Part shown: positions 1 through 5,910 of the stretch, one piece after another | Layout: each line of letters starts with the position of its first letter | Numbering within the stretch: the stretch's first letter is position 1 | Source: Anaerolineaceae bacterium UBA4081 | GTDB taxonomy: Bacteria > Chloroflexota > Anaerolineae > Anaerolineales > Anaerolineaceae | Assembly: GCA_002383615.1 (NCBI GenBank) | Contig: DFYN01000057.1 | Span: forward strand, 7,761-14,518 | Length of the DNA stretch: 6,758 bases | Reading direction: 5' to 3' | Position numbers and translations under genes: made by a program | Notes under the pieces: model-generated | Database searches by the model: none | Told to the model about the DNA's origin: nothing | Seen by the model: only the letters and a program-made list of their open reading frames with translations

Positions 1-833
1 TCGGTACGCGTGTGGATAATCCATTCGCGGTTATAGAGGTTGAATGGCGGCGGGCTTTGAAGCAAATCCATATGCGCCTTCCAATATGATTGGACGGTCC
101 CAACATCAACCCAGTAGTCTTCATAATGATATGCATATACATTTACAGAGCGGTCTGCCACCAGGGATGGCAATATATCTTTACCAAAATCGTGGGTTGA
201 ATCCGGACGTTGATGATCATCCCATAACGCGCGGTCGAGCAAGTCGCGGTTGAACAGGTAAATTCCCATATTTGCCAGGTTGGATGGCGGTTGACTGGGC
301 TTTTCAACAAAAGAAGTAATGCGATGATCTGCATCCACGCCTAAAATGCCAAAACGAGGCGCATCCTCCAAGGGCACCGGCATGGCTGCCAACGTTAGTT
401 CAGCGCCGATAGATAAATGGTACTCAATCATTGGACGGTAATCCATTCCATAGACATGGTCTCCAGATAAGATGAGGATTAAATCAGGTTGACCATGTTT
501 GATGAAGGAGAAGTTTTGTTGAACAGCATCTGCGGTGCCAATGAACCAATCTGCGCCGCGTGCCTTATAGGGGTTGTAGATGCGGACCCCGCCATTAATA
601 TCCCGGTTTAAGTCCCAGGGACCACCAGCGCCGATGTGCTCAATCAATGATTGCGGTCGGTATTGGGTAATGACCATGACATCGTCAATATCAGAATTAA
701 CACAATTGGATAACGGGAAATCAATAATTCGATATTTCCCTGCAAACGGAACCGCGGGTTTGGCTCGTTTGGCAGTCAGGACGCTCAGGCGGGTTCCTTC
801 ACCGCCGGCAAGAATTATGGCACGCGTTTTCAT
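1..833 (-). CDS. glgC: Glucose-1-phosphate adenylyltransferase (ADP-glucose pyrophosphorylase), 3' end cut by window edge
   Basis: Catalyses ATP + glucose-1-phosphate to ADP-glucose + PPi, the committed step of bacterial glycogen synthesis in the cytoplasm. Reading from the ATG at 833, 277 codons are open to the window edge with no stop. Visible nucleotidyltransferase landmarks are GGEGTRL at residues 10-16, RAKPAVPF at 23-30, GTADAV at 99-104, LSGDHVYGMDY at 122-132 (D125 matches the catalytic Asp142 of E. coli GlgC), FVEKP at 175-179 (K178 matches the glucose-1-phosphate-binding Lys195) and YWVDVGT at 240-246. The family is usually 400-430 residues, so the C-terminal left-handed beta-helix, which carries part of the allosteric site, lies outside the window. 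K25 sits where E. coli has the activator-binding Lys39, but the activator cannot be inferred from this. The start is fixed by a GGAGG ribosome site and by the ATGA overlap with glgA. Identification is secure; a GlgD-like non-catalytic paralogue is unlikely because the catalytic residues are present. Confidence 0.95.
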   Translation of the reverse strand, partial: MKTRAIILAGGEGTRLSVLTAKRAKPAVPFAGKYRIIDFPLSNCVNSDIDDVMVITQYRPQSLIEHIGAGGPWDLNRDINGGVRIYNPYKARGADWFIGTADAVQQNFSFIKHGQPDLILILSGDHVYGMDYRPMIEYHLSIGAELTLAAMPVPLEDAPRFGILGVDADHRITSFVEKPSQPPSNLANMGIYLFNRDLLDRALWDDHQRPDSTHDFGKDILPSLVADRSVNVYAYHYEDYWVDVGTVQSYWKAHMDLLQSPPPFNLYNREWIIHTRT

Positions 834-843
834 GACATCCTCC
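830..843 (-). promoter_or_regulatory. glgC ribosome binding site and ATGA stop/start overlap with glgA
   Basis: On the minus strand the sequence reads GGAGG-ATGTC-ATGA. The GGAGG (839-843) lies 5 nt before the glgC ATG (831-833), and the glgA TGA stop (830-832) shares ATGA with that start. This 4-bp overlap, with the Shine-Dalgarno inside the last glgA codons, is the usual arrangement for translational coupling, which would keep GlgA and GlgC amounts linked. The layout is seen directly; the coupling is inferred. Confidence 0.8.
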
Positions 844-2305
844 GCAAGCTTTGGTATAGTCGGGCATATGTCAAGGCAGAAGCGTTCCAGGAAAAATCTT
901 GAGCCATGGCGCTCAATTGAAGTGATTGCCATTGGCTTGAATGAGCATAGGTATCCAGTGCGCGTTTGATGGCTGCAGCAAAATCTACTGGTAATGCTTT
1001 CTGGCAAGCGAACCCCGTACCGCCATCCTTTCCGGGCAATTCATGGACAGTGTCTTTCAGCCCACCTGTTGCTCGCACAACCGGGATACAACCATAGCGC
1101 ATTGCGTTCATCTGCGATAATCCGCAGGGTTCGTAGCGCGAAGGCATCATCAAGATATCTCCGCCAGCGTACATACGATGCGAAAGCTTGGAATCAAACC
1201 GGAGTGCAGTGCGGACTTGATCAGGATATTCATCCTGAAGTTTGAGACACTCTTGTTCCAGCGCTGGGTCGCCGCTACCTAAGAGGATCGCCTGCCACTT
1301 GAACTTGCGAAGCAAACGGAGGGACTCTACAGCGATATCTACGCCTTTTTGCGCATCCATTCGGCTGACCAATATCAACAAGGGAACCTTTGGTGCAGCA
1401 GGGAGGTTAAATTCTGCCTGAAGCGCAAGTTTATTGGCAACACGTGAGGATAAATCAGCGCTTGAGTAGGTCTGGGCAATATATGGGTCATGGGCTGGGT
1501 TCCAGGCGTCCATATCTTGACCATTCAGGATGCCCGTAATATTTGCCTGTCGTGTCTTAAGGAAGTCCTGTAATCCACATCCAAATTCGGGGGTAAGGAT
1601 TTCTTCGGCGTATGTGGGTGATACCGCCACAATGGCATCCGCGTGCAGTAAACCCAACGCCAGTGGGAAATGGCGTGCCCAGACAGGCAAACGTGTATCA
1701 TCCGTCGCGTTAAGACCGAATGATTTCATGGCTTTTTCTGCGCCTGCACCCATAAAGGGTAGATTATGTAATGTCAGGATAGAGCGCGTATCCTGGAGGA
1801 ATGGATCTTTAGGTTGATGAAGAGAGAGGTAGTAAATAGATGCCGCTGTATGCCAATCGTTTGCGTGAAGGATATCAGGTCGCCAATCCAATTTACGAGC
1901 AAGCTCAATGGCAGCTAATGAAAAAAAGATATACTTTTCCGCATCCAAACTGGTGTCCATGGAGTAGACTGCCAGTTCATCATTGAAATGGCGGCTGGCA
2001 ATGAAGTAGACAACCAGACCATCAATTGTTGTCGTATGCGCCTGAGCTGTGATGCTGCCCTTGGAAGTTGGAACTTCAAAGGAGAAGAGCCACTGGATAT
2101 GGTGTTTCTCTGCCTGAATGGTTGGATGAAAAGGTAAGACCAGGCGAATGTCCAGGGTAATATCAGGATTTTCCATAGAGACCCGGTTAAGAGCAGCCGG
2201 CAATGCTCCGCCGACATCGCCTAAACCACCTACTTTAATGAAGGGTTCTGCTTCAGCCGCCAAAAATAAAACGCGAATTGGCTCGGATGTTTTTTGTGAT
2301 TGCAT
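830..2305 (-). CDS. glgA: Glycogen (starch) synthase, ADP-glucose-dependent, GT5 family
   Basis: Transfers glucose from ADP-glucose to the non-reducing end of an alpha-1,4-glucan. The 491 residues fit the family (about 470-500) and show the two-lobed GT-B layout. The N-terminal GT5 catalytic domain has KVGGLGDV at residues 24-31 (K24 is the ADP-glucose-binding lysine of the KxGGL motif), HANDWH at 147-152, TLHN at 178-181 and VSPTYAEEI at 228-236. The C-terminal GT1-type lobe has SRMDAQKG at 314-321 (R315 and K320 match E. coli R300 and K305), GSGDP at 343-347, PSRYEPCGL at 388-396 (E392 the conserved acid) and ATGGL at 412-416. The family's NGID tetrad reads NGQD (261-264), followed by the expected WNP. 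The ATG at 2305 is the first possible start: the preceding in-frame triplets run back to the stop of the upstream gene, which is in the same frame, 9 bp away. No good Shine-Dalgarno is visible, so translation may depend on ribosomes arriving from upstream. It forms a pair with glgC. Confidence 0.96.
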   Translation of the reverse strand: MQSQKTSEPIRVLFLAAEAEPFIKVGGLGDVGGALPAALNRVSMENPDITLDIRLVLPFHPTIQAEKHHIQWLFSFEVPTSKGSITAQAHTTTIDGLVVYFIASRHFNDELAVYSMDTSLDAEKYIFFSLAAIELARKLDWRPDILHANDWHTAASIYYLSLHQPKDPFLQDTRSILTLHNLPFMGAGAEKAMKSFGLNATDDTRLPVWARHFPLALGLLHADAIVAVSPTYAEEILTPEFGCGLQDFLKTRQANITGILNGQDMDAWNPAHDPYIAQTYSSADLSSRVANKLALQAEFNLPAAPKVPLLILVSRMDAQKGVDIAVESLRLLRKFKWQAILLGSGDPALEQECLKLQDEYPDQVRTALRFDSKLSHRMYAGGDILMMPSRYEPCGLSQMNAMRYGCIPVVRATGGLKDTVHELPGKDGGTGFACQKALPVDFAAAIKRALDTYAHSSQWQSLQLSAMAQDFSWNASALTYARLYQSLRRMS

Positions 2306-2314
2306 AGCTTTATT

Positions 2315-4291
2315 TTACGGCTTTTCAACCATTTCGATATAATCTTTCGTCACAGCCGGCTTGTCCGCCTGACCCAGAAAACGAAGCAACTCATGCGTGA
2401 GGGTCGATTTGCGTTTGGCGTCTTCCTGGCTCCAGGTGGTGCTCTTGATTTCTAAGAATTCTCCCAGATTTGGTTTCAGGCACTCATCCAGATTTATAAA
2501 GAACTCGGTCTCTTTGTAGCGAATTAAGTAACGGATGCGGTCTTTTTCTATTTCAATCACACCATGTGGTTTGAAATACTCCCGGTAAAACCGCAGGGAT
2601 TGGGTCGCGGGCGCTAAATAGCGGCTGCGAGAAAGCAGAACTTGGGGAGTTATGAGATCTTCGCGAGCCGTACCAATCAGGGTCAGGCGCGAGCGGACAC
2701 TTGTTGCTCTTCCAGTTTCATCCAGGAAATGGTCTTCACGAAAACGCAAATGACCCTGGTCTTGATCTTTAAAGGAGAAGTAGGTGTCATATTGCCGGTA
2801 GTGGCGGATCCTCAGGATTTCAATTTCAGGTTTTGCAAGCGCTTCAAGGAGAGCAGCCTTGTCGGGTTGAGAGACCTTCGTTTGGACTTCAAAGGATTCT
2901 GCTTCCATTGCGCCGCCGATGGCAACTAACTTGGAGAGGATGGATTCCTCGCGTTGCACCAGGAAGCGGTCTATCTGACGGGCATAATCATCTGCTGCTC
3001 GCAATAATTCAGGCTCATTCAACGTCAAAAGTTGGCGATTCTGCATTAGCCAGGCGCCATTGACCATCACGTCTGTCACATCAGTTGATTTGGCAGCATA
3101 CACAATTTGAGCATAGGTTCCCCGTGGGTCACGCCGGAAGCGGGGAGAATTGTGCAGGGAGGAGATATCGACGAGGATCAGGTCAGCACGTTTTCCGGGT
3201 TCGAGAGAACCAGTGATGTGCCCCATGTGCATTGCCTGTGCTCCGATGCGCGTAGCCATAAGGAGGACTTGGGAGGCGGGTAAGGCGGTTGGGTCGTTTG
3301 AATTTACTTTTGCCAAGAACGCCGCAAGTCGCAACTCCTCAAACATATCCAAATCGTTATTTGAAGCAGGACCATCTGTGCCAATCCCAACATCCAGCCC
3401 GAGTTCCAACATTCTTCTGACTGGCGCAATGCCTGATGCCAACTTCATGTTCGAAGAGGGGTTGTGGGCTACACCGGCATGAGCATGCTGGAGGGTGCGC
3501 ATCTCGCCTTCATCAATATGGACACAATGGGCGGCGAGTACCTTGGCTTCAAACAGCCCCTGCTTTTTCAAATACGGTACGACAGGCATTCCGAATTCAG
3601 CCCTGATATTTTCGACTTCAAAGGCAGTTTCCGATATATGAGTATGTAATGGAACGTCAAACTCCAATGCCAATTGAGCGCTTTCGCGCAAAATCTCAGG
3701 TGTGCAGGTATAGACCGCATGAGGCGCTACGGACGGAACAATCAAGGGATCGTTTTTCCACCTGGAGATATAATCGCGAGCACGCGCAAGGGATTCTTCA
3801 AAAAAGGATGCATCTGGTGTGGGGAACTTCAAGACGCTTTCTGCACATAGAGCACGCATGCCAGCAGCCTTGGTGGCTATGGCTACATCCTCTTCGAAAT
3901 AATACATATCCGCAAATGTGGTCACGCCTGAACGGATCATTTCAGCACAGGCGATGGATGTTCCCAACCGAACAAAGTCAGGGGAGACATATTCCCGTTC
4001 AACAGGCATCATATAACCCAATAACCAAACATCTAACCTCAAGTCATCCGCCAGACCACGCAGGAGTGTCATCGGGACATGTGTGTGGGCGTTCACCAAC
4101 CCTGGCATCAATAATTTTCCGCCGCAATCTACTTCTAAGTCCGCGGAATATGATTTCCTAAGGTCTGTTTCCAATCCAACAGCGATGATCGAATCACCCT
4201 TAACCGCAACTGCGCCAGGTTCATACTGGTTAAGGTCTTTATCCATGGTTAGGACAATGGCATTGAACAACAGGATATCCACGGTTTCCAT
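2315..4291 (-). CDS. MTA/SAH-type deaminase (amidohydrolase) fused to a C-terminal CYTH domain
   Basis: A 658-residue protein made of two recognisable parts. Residues 1-445 form a TrzA/MtaD-type amidohydrolase, resembling Thermotoga TM0936 5'-methylthioadenosine/S-adenosylhomocysteine deaminase. The metal ligands are H69 and H71 (NAHTH), H218 (HISE, with E221) and D306 (GTDGPASNN). Further substrate or catalytic positions are E98, H191 and H255 (AAHCVH). SSNMKLASGIAPV (279-291) and GSLEPGKRADLI (361-372) are also typical. The expected reaction is hydrolytic deamination of the adenine ring of MTA, SAH or adenosine, in the cytoplasm. Residues about 466-640 look like a CYTH triphosphate-binding domain (described separately). 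MtaD proteins are normally 400-450 residues, so the tail is extra. The ATG at 4291 is chosen because of a GAGGTG site just before it and because METVDILLFN is the normal family N-terminus; an in-frame start at 4417 would run back into cinA. The exact substrate is uncertain (guanine or chlorinated triazine deaminases are relatives), hence no gene symbol, but MTA/SAH fits best. It lies 16 bp after cinA and 9 bp before glgA. Confidence 0.88.
   Translation of the reverse strand: METVDILLFNAIVLTMDKDLNQYEPGAVAVKGDSIIAVGLETDLRKSYSADLEVDCGGKLLMPGLVNAHTHVPMTLLRGLADDLRLDVWLLGYMMPVEREYVSPDFVRLGTSIACAEMIRSGVTTFADMYYFEEDVAIATKAAGMRALCAESVLKFPTPDASFFEESLARARDYISRWKNDPLIVPSVAPHAVYTCTPEILRESAQLALEFDVPLHTHISETAFEVENIRAEFGMPVVPYLKKQGLFEAKVLAAHCVHIDEGEMRTLQHAHAGVAHNPSSNMKLASGIAPVRRMLELGLDVGIGTDGPASNNDLDMFEELRLAAFLAKVNSNDPTALPASQVLLMATRIGAQAMHMGHITGSLEPGKRADLILVDISSLHNSPRFRRDPRGTYAQIVYAAKSTDVTDVMVNGAWLMQNRQLLTLNEPELLRAADDYARQIDRFLVQREESILSKLVAIGGAMEAESFEVQTKVSQPDKAALLEALAKPEIEILRIRHYRQYDTYFSFKDQDQGHLRFREDHFLDETGRATSVRSRLTLIGTAREDLITPQVLLSRSRYLAPATQSLRFYREYFKPHGVIEIEKDRIRYLIRYKETEFFINLDECLKPNLGEFLEIKSTTWSQEDAKRKSTLTHELLRFLGQADKPAVTKDYIEMVEKP
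2372..2896 (-). other. CYTH domain within the deaminase fusion protein
   Basis: Residues about 466-640 of the 658-residue protein. CYTH proteins (CyaB-type adenylyl cyclases, thiamine triphosphatases, inorganic tripolyphosphatases) form a beta-barrel tunnel lined with basic residues for the triphosphate and acids for divalent metals. Seen here in order: EVQTK at 468-472 (the family's ExExK), RQYDTY at 499-504, LRFRE at 515-519, RLTL at 535-538, SRSRY at 554-558, IEKDRIRY at 581-588, INLDE at 599-603 and LGEFLEIK at 609-616. The basic tunnel positions (K472, R516, R518, R555, R557, K583, R585) are kept. Two acidic positions differ from the ExE pairs: Q470 and K616. The first acid of each pair (E468, E614) is present. 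The fold assignment comes from motif order only and is fairly sure; activity is not. Confidence 0.8.
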
Positions 4292-4294
4292 AAT

Positions 4295-4300
4295 CACCTC
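4295..4300 (-). promoter_or_regulatory. Ribosome binding site that decides the start of the deaminase-CYTH gene
   Basis: Minus-strand GAGGTG, followed by ATT and then the ATG at 4289-4291. It lies in the 16-bp gap after the cinA stop codon (TAG, 4308-4310). It supports the start at 4291 over the longer in-frame reading that would overlap cinA by about 110 bp. Confidence 0.8.
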
Positions 4301-4307
4301 TTTATTA

Positions 4308-5459
4308 CTAGGATTCAGCAATGAGTTGCCGCCGAACAAAATCCAGGGCAGCATTGATGGCAAATGAATTTGCTTGACTGGGCGGACCACCATAACCACG
4401 GACCCCGTCATAATCACCCCAGGGCGTGGAGATGGATAAGTGCAGATCGTGGCGGTCGCTTAATTTTACCAATGACACACCCATTACGATCAGGTCACCT
4501 TCATTATTGCGAATTTGTCTGACCTGCTTTGCCAGTTCTTTTGGTTCGATCGAGTCAGATGAAGTTGTTCCCCGGCATGCCATGACTGTTTGCAAACGTT
4601 GCAGCAGCTCGCCGTCGGTGTGATACTCTAAAACTTCCAGTCTGAGATTTCGGTTCCTGCACAGCAGGGCGACAACGCCTTCAAGGCTGTCTTGATCAGC
4701 CCCATAACAATTATCTCCAACCGCGTTGCGGATGAGGGTCTCAATCGGTTTAATCAATATCTCCGCATCATCCGGTGAGCCTGCTTTCGCCGCAATCCGA
4801 ATATCAATCATGCCAGGGTGAGCCATCAACCCGACGGTTGGATTAGCAAGCTTTTCCAGGTCGCCAATCCATTCGTCCACTTGGGATTCGCCAACCCCGG
4901 TTACATGCAGGACCCTGACATAAATTCCACCTTGCAGACGAAAAGCTTTTTTTAGGTATGGTAAGACCTGGTCAGCCATAAGCGTTTCCATTTCATGGGG
5001 AACGCCAGGCAAGCAGAAAATAACTTTCTTGCCGGATTTTAAATAGAATGCCGGAGCAGTTCCTACCGGATTTTCGATGGCAATTGCCTTGGCGGGGATG
5101 AACGCCTGCTGACGGTTGTTCTCAGAGACTGGGCGTTTATAGCGTTTAAACCTTTGTTGAATTTGGATCCATAATTCGGGATGAAACTCCAACTCGCAAT
5201 CAGTTGCCAACGCGACAGCTTCCCTTGTGGGGTCATCCACAGTCGGACCTAATCCGCCGGTTGTAATCAAGATGTCGCAACGCTCGAGAGATTCACGAAT
5301 AACCTGGGCAATTCGAGTGGCGTTATCCCCAATGATGGTGGCGCGAAATATATCGATTCCCACATCACGTAACTGCCGGGCAATCCAGCGAGTGTTGGTA
5401 TCCTGAATTTCGCCTAATAATAATTCCGTCCCAATAGCGATGATTTCTGCGCGTGGCAT
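4308..5459 (-). CDS. cinA: CinA-family protein with degenerate C-terminal PncC-like region
   Basis: 383 residues; full CinA proteins are usually about 410-430. Residues 1-170 are the COG1058 molybdopterin-binding-like (MoCF) domain: AIGTELLLGEIQDTN at 8-22, DILITTGGLGPTVDD at 62-76, NPVGTAPAFYL at 130-140 and LPGVPHEMETL at 150-160. This half is linked in characterised homologues to ADP-ribose pyrophosphatase activity. Residues about 171-257 (VTGVGES, PGMIDIRI) are the usual middle domain. From about 258 the protein should be PncC, nicotinamide-mononucleotide deamidase, but the AESCTGG active-site motif reads LEYHTDG at 277-283 and the region is shortened, although it ends in the normal way (ANSFAINAALDFVRRQL). 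Deamidase activity is therefore not expected. The ATG at 5459 follows an AGAGGT Shine-Dalgarno. It is the first gene of the minus-strand unit, with promoter-like sequence about 30 bp upstream. Older naming as 'competence-damage inducible' says little about its role here. Confidence 0.92.
   Translation of the reverse strand: MPRAEIIAIGTELLLGEIQDTNTRWIARQLRDVGIDIFRATIIGDNATRIAQVIRESLERCDILITTGGLGPTVDDPTREAVALATDCELEFHPELWIQIQQRFKRYKRPVSENNRQQAFIPAKAIAIENPVGTAPAFYLKSGKKVIFCLPGVPHEMETLMADQVLPYLKKAFRLQGGIYVRVLHVTGVGESQVDEWIGDLEKLANPTVGLMAHPGMIDIRIAAKAGSPDDAEILIKPIETLIRNAVGDNCYGADQDSLEGVVALLCRNRNLRLEVLEYHTDGELLQRLQTVMACRGTTSSDSIEPKELAKQVRQIRNNEGDLIVMGVSLVKLSDRHDLHLSISTPWGDYDGVRGYGGPPSQANSFAINAALDFVRRQLIAES
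4311..4688 (-). other. Degenerate PncC-like domain of CinA
   Basis: Residues about 258-383 of CinA. The start (SLEGVVALLCRNRNLRLEVLEYHTDG) lines up with the PncC opening, in which a hydrophobic helix and strand lead to AESCTGG; the serine, cysteine and first glycine positions are Y279, H280 and D282. The GSS...GG...Y segment and the TGIAGPxGG loop expected afterwards are not recognisable, while the final helix is. About 126 residues are present against roughly 160 in active PncC. The frame stays open with no stop, so this looks like divergence under constraint rather than recent decay. The alignment was made by eye. Confidence 0.7.
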
Positions 5460-5485
5460 TTGACCTCTGGTTCAAGTGTGGGATT

Positions 5486-5494
5486 AGTTTAGCA
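5486..5494 (-). promoter_or_regulatory. Possible extended -10 promoter for the cinA-deaminase-glgA-glgC unit
   Basis: On the minus strand TGCTAAACT has the TGnTAnnnT form of an extended -10 element. It would start transcription near 5479, about 20 nt before the cinA ATG. No convincing -35 hexamer lies 16-18 bp upstream. It sits in the only intergenic gap available for this unit. Confidence 0.35.
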
Positions 5495-5499
5495 CATAA

Positions 5500-5508
5500 T
5501 GATACAAT
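5500..5508 (+). promoter_or_regulatory. Possible extended -10 promoter for yraN-miaA
   Basis: TGATACAAT contains an extended -10 (TG, one base, then TACAAT, one mismatch from TATAAT). Transcription would begin near 5515, about 20 nt before the yraN start and just upstream of its AGGAG. The expected -35 position (about 5480-5485) reads gggatt and is not a match, which is common for extended -10 promoters. Confidence 0.5.
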
Positions 5509-5525
5509 ACGAACAGGACGATTAC

Positions 5526-5538
5526 AGGAGACCCGTTG
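5526..5538 (+). promoter_or_regulatory. Ribosome binding site and TTG start codon of yraN
   Basis: AGGAG at 5526-5530, then ACCCG, then TTG at 5536-5538. The 5-nt spacing and lack of any in-frame ATG before the conserved GRLGE motif support TTG as the initiation codon. TTG starts usually lower translation efficiency. Confidence 0.8.
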
Positions 5539-5910
5539 AAAAAGTCTGACAACTTGGTGAAAGGAAGGCTGGGGGAAACCCTTGCTGCTGAGTATTTGGA
5601 AAATCTCGGCTGGATCGTGTTGGCGCGAAACGTTCGGACACCCTATGGTGAATTGGACATCATCGCACAAAAAGGGCAGGAAGTGCTGGTCGTTGAGGTT
5701 AAACTACGGACGACTAAAGAGTTCGGCTACCCTGAAGCAGCAATCACGCGCACTAAAGCAAAACACTTAATGGAATCTGCGGTTTATTATTTTCAGGCAA
5801 ATCCACAACATGGCGAGAATTGGCGGATTGATGTCATCGCCATTGAGAAGCGGTTAAATGGGCAATCCGAGATTGTGTGGTTTGAGAATGCAGTATCTGA
5901 CATTTCCTGA
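5536..5910 (+). CDS. yraN: YraN/UPF0102-family nuclease-like protein
   Basis: 124 residues, the normal size of UPF0102 proteins, which have a small restriction-endonuclease-like (Holliday-junction-resolvase-like) fold. Family landmarks in order: KGRLGETLAAEYLENLGW at residues 9-26, RNVRTPYGELDIIA at 31-44, VLVVEVKLR at 50-58, FGYPEAAI at 63-70 and WRIDVIAI at 96-103. The putative PD-(D/E)xK metal site is E39/D41 with E54-V-K56, all intact. The cellular role of the family is poorly defined; a DNA-processing role is inferred from the fold. It starts with TTG, supported by AGGAG 5 nt upstream, and its last 23 bp overlap the beginning of miaA in another frame, so the two are almost certainly co-transcribed. 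It is divergent from cinA. Confidence 0.92.
   Translation: MKKSDNLVKGRLGETLAAEYLENLGWIVLARNVRTPYGELDIIAQKGQEVLVVEVKLRTTKEFGYPEAAITRTKAKHLMESAVYYFQANPQHGENWRIDVIAIEKRLNGQSEIVWFENAVSDIS

Noticed and set aside
178..206. Suspected frameshift in glgC around the GKDILPSL segment.
   Set aside because: Rereading the bases gave GAT ATA TTG CCA in frame; the gene is intact to the edge.
44..334. Short open frames on both strands at the left end (44-253 plus, 143-334 minus).
   Set aside because: They are out of frame with glgC, whose conserved motifs continue unbroken from 833 to the window edge.
2906..2908. Internal ATG (codon 462, MEAESFEVQTK) that could give a separate CYTH protein.
   Set aside because: It is well placed at the domain border, but no Shine-Dalgarno precedes it (GGCGGCGCA only) and the frame is continuous, so a fused product is simpler.
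3649..4161. 170-residue open frame on the plus strand.
   Set aside because: It lies wholly antisense to conserved deaminase codons, and its composition resembles no protein family. It is a shadow frame, as are the other antisense frames over glgA and cinA.
4292..4417. A longer start for the deaminase-CYTH gene at 4417, adding 42 residues.
   Set aside because: It would overlap cinA by about 110 bp, the added residues are unlike any MtaD N-terminus, and the ATG at 4291 has a proper GAGGTG site.
5460..5465. TTGACC as a -35 box for the plus-strand promoter.
   Set aside because: It lies 37 bp before the TACAAT hexamer, far beyond a usable spacer, and overlaps the cinA ribosome site on the other strand.
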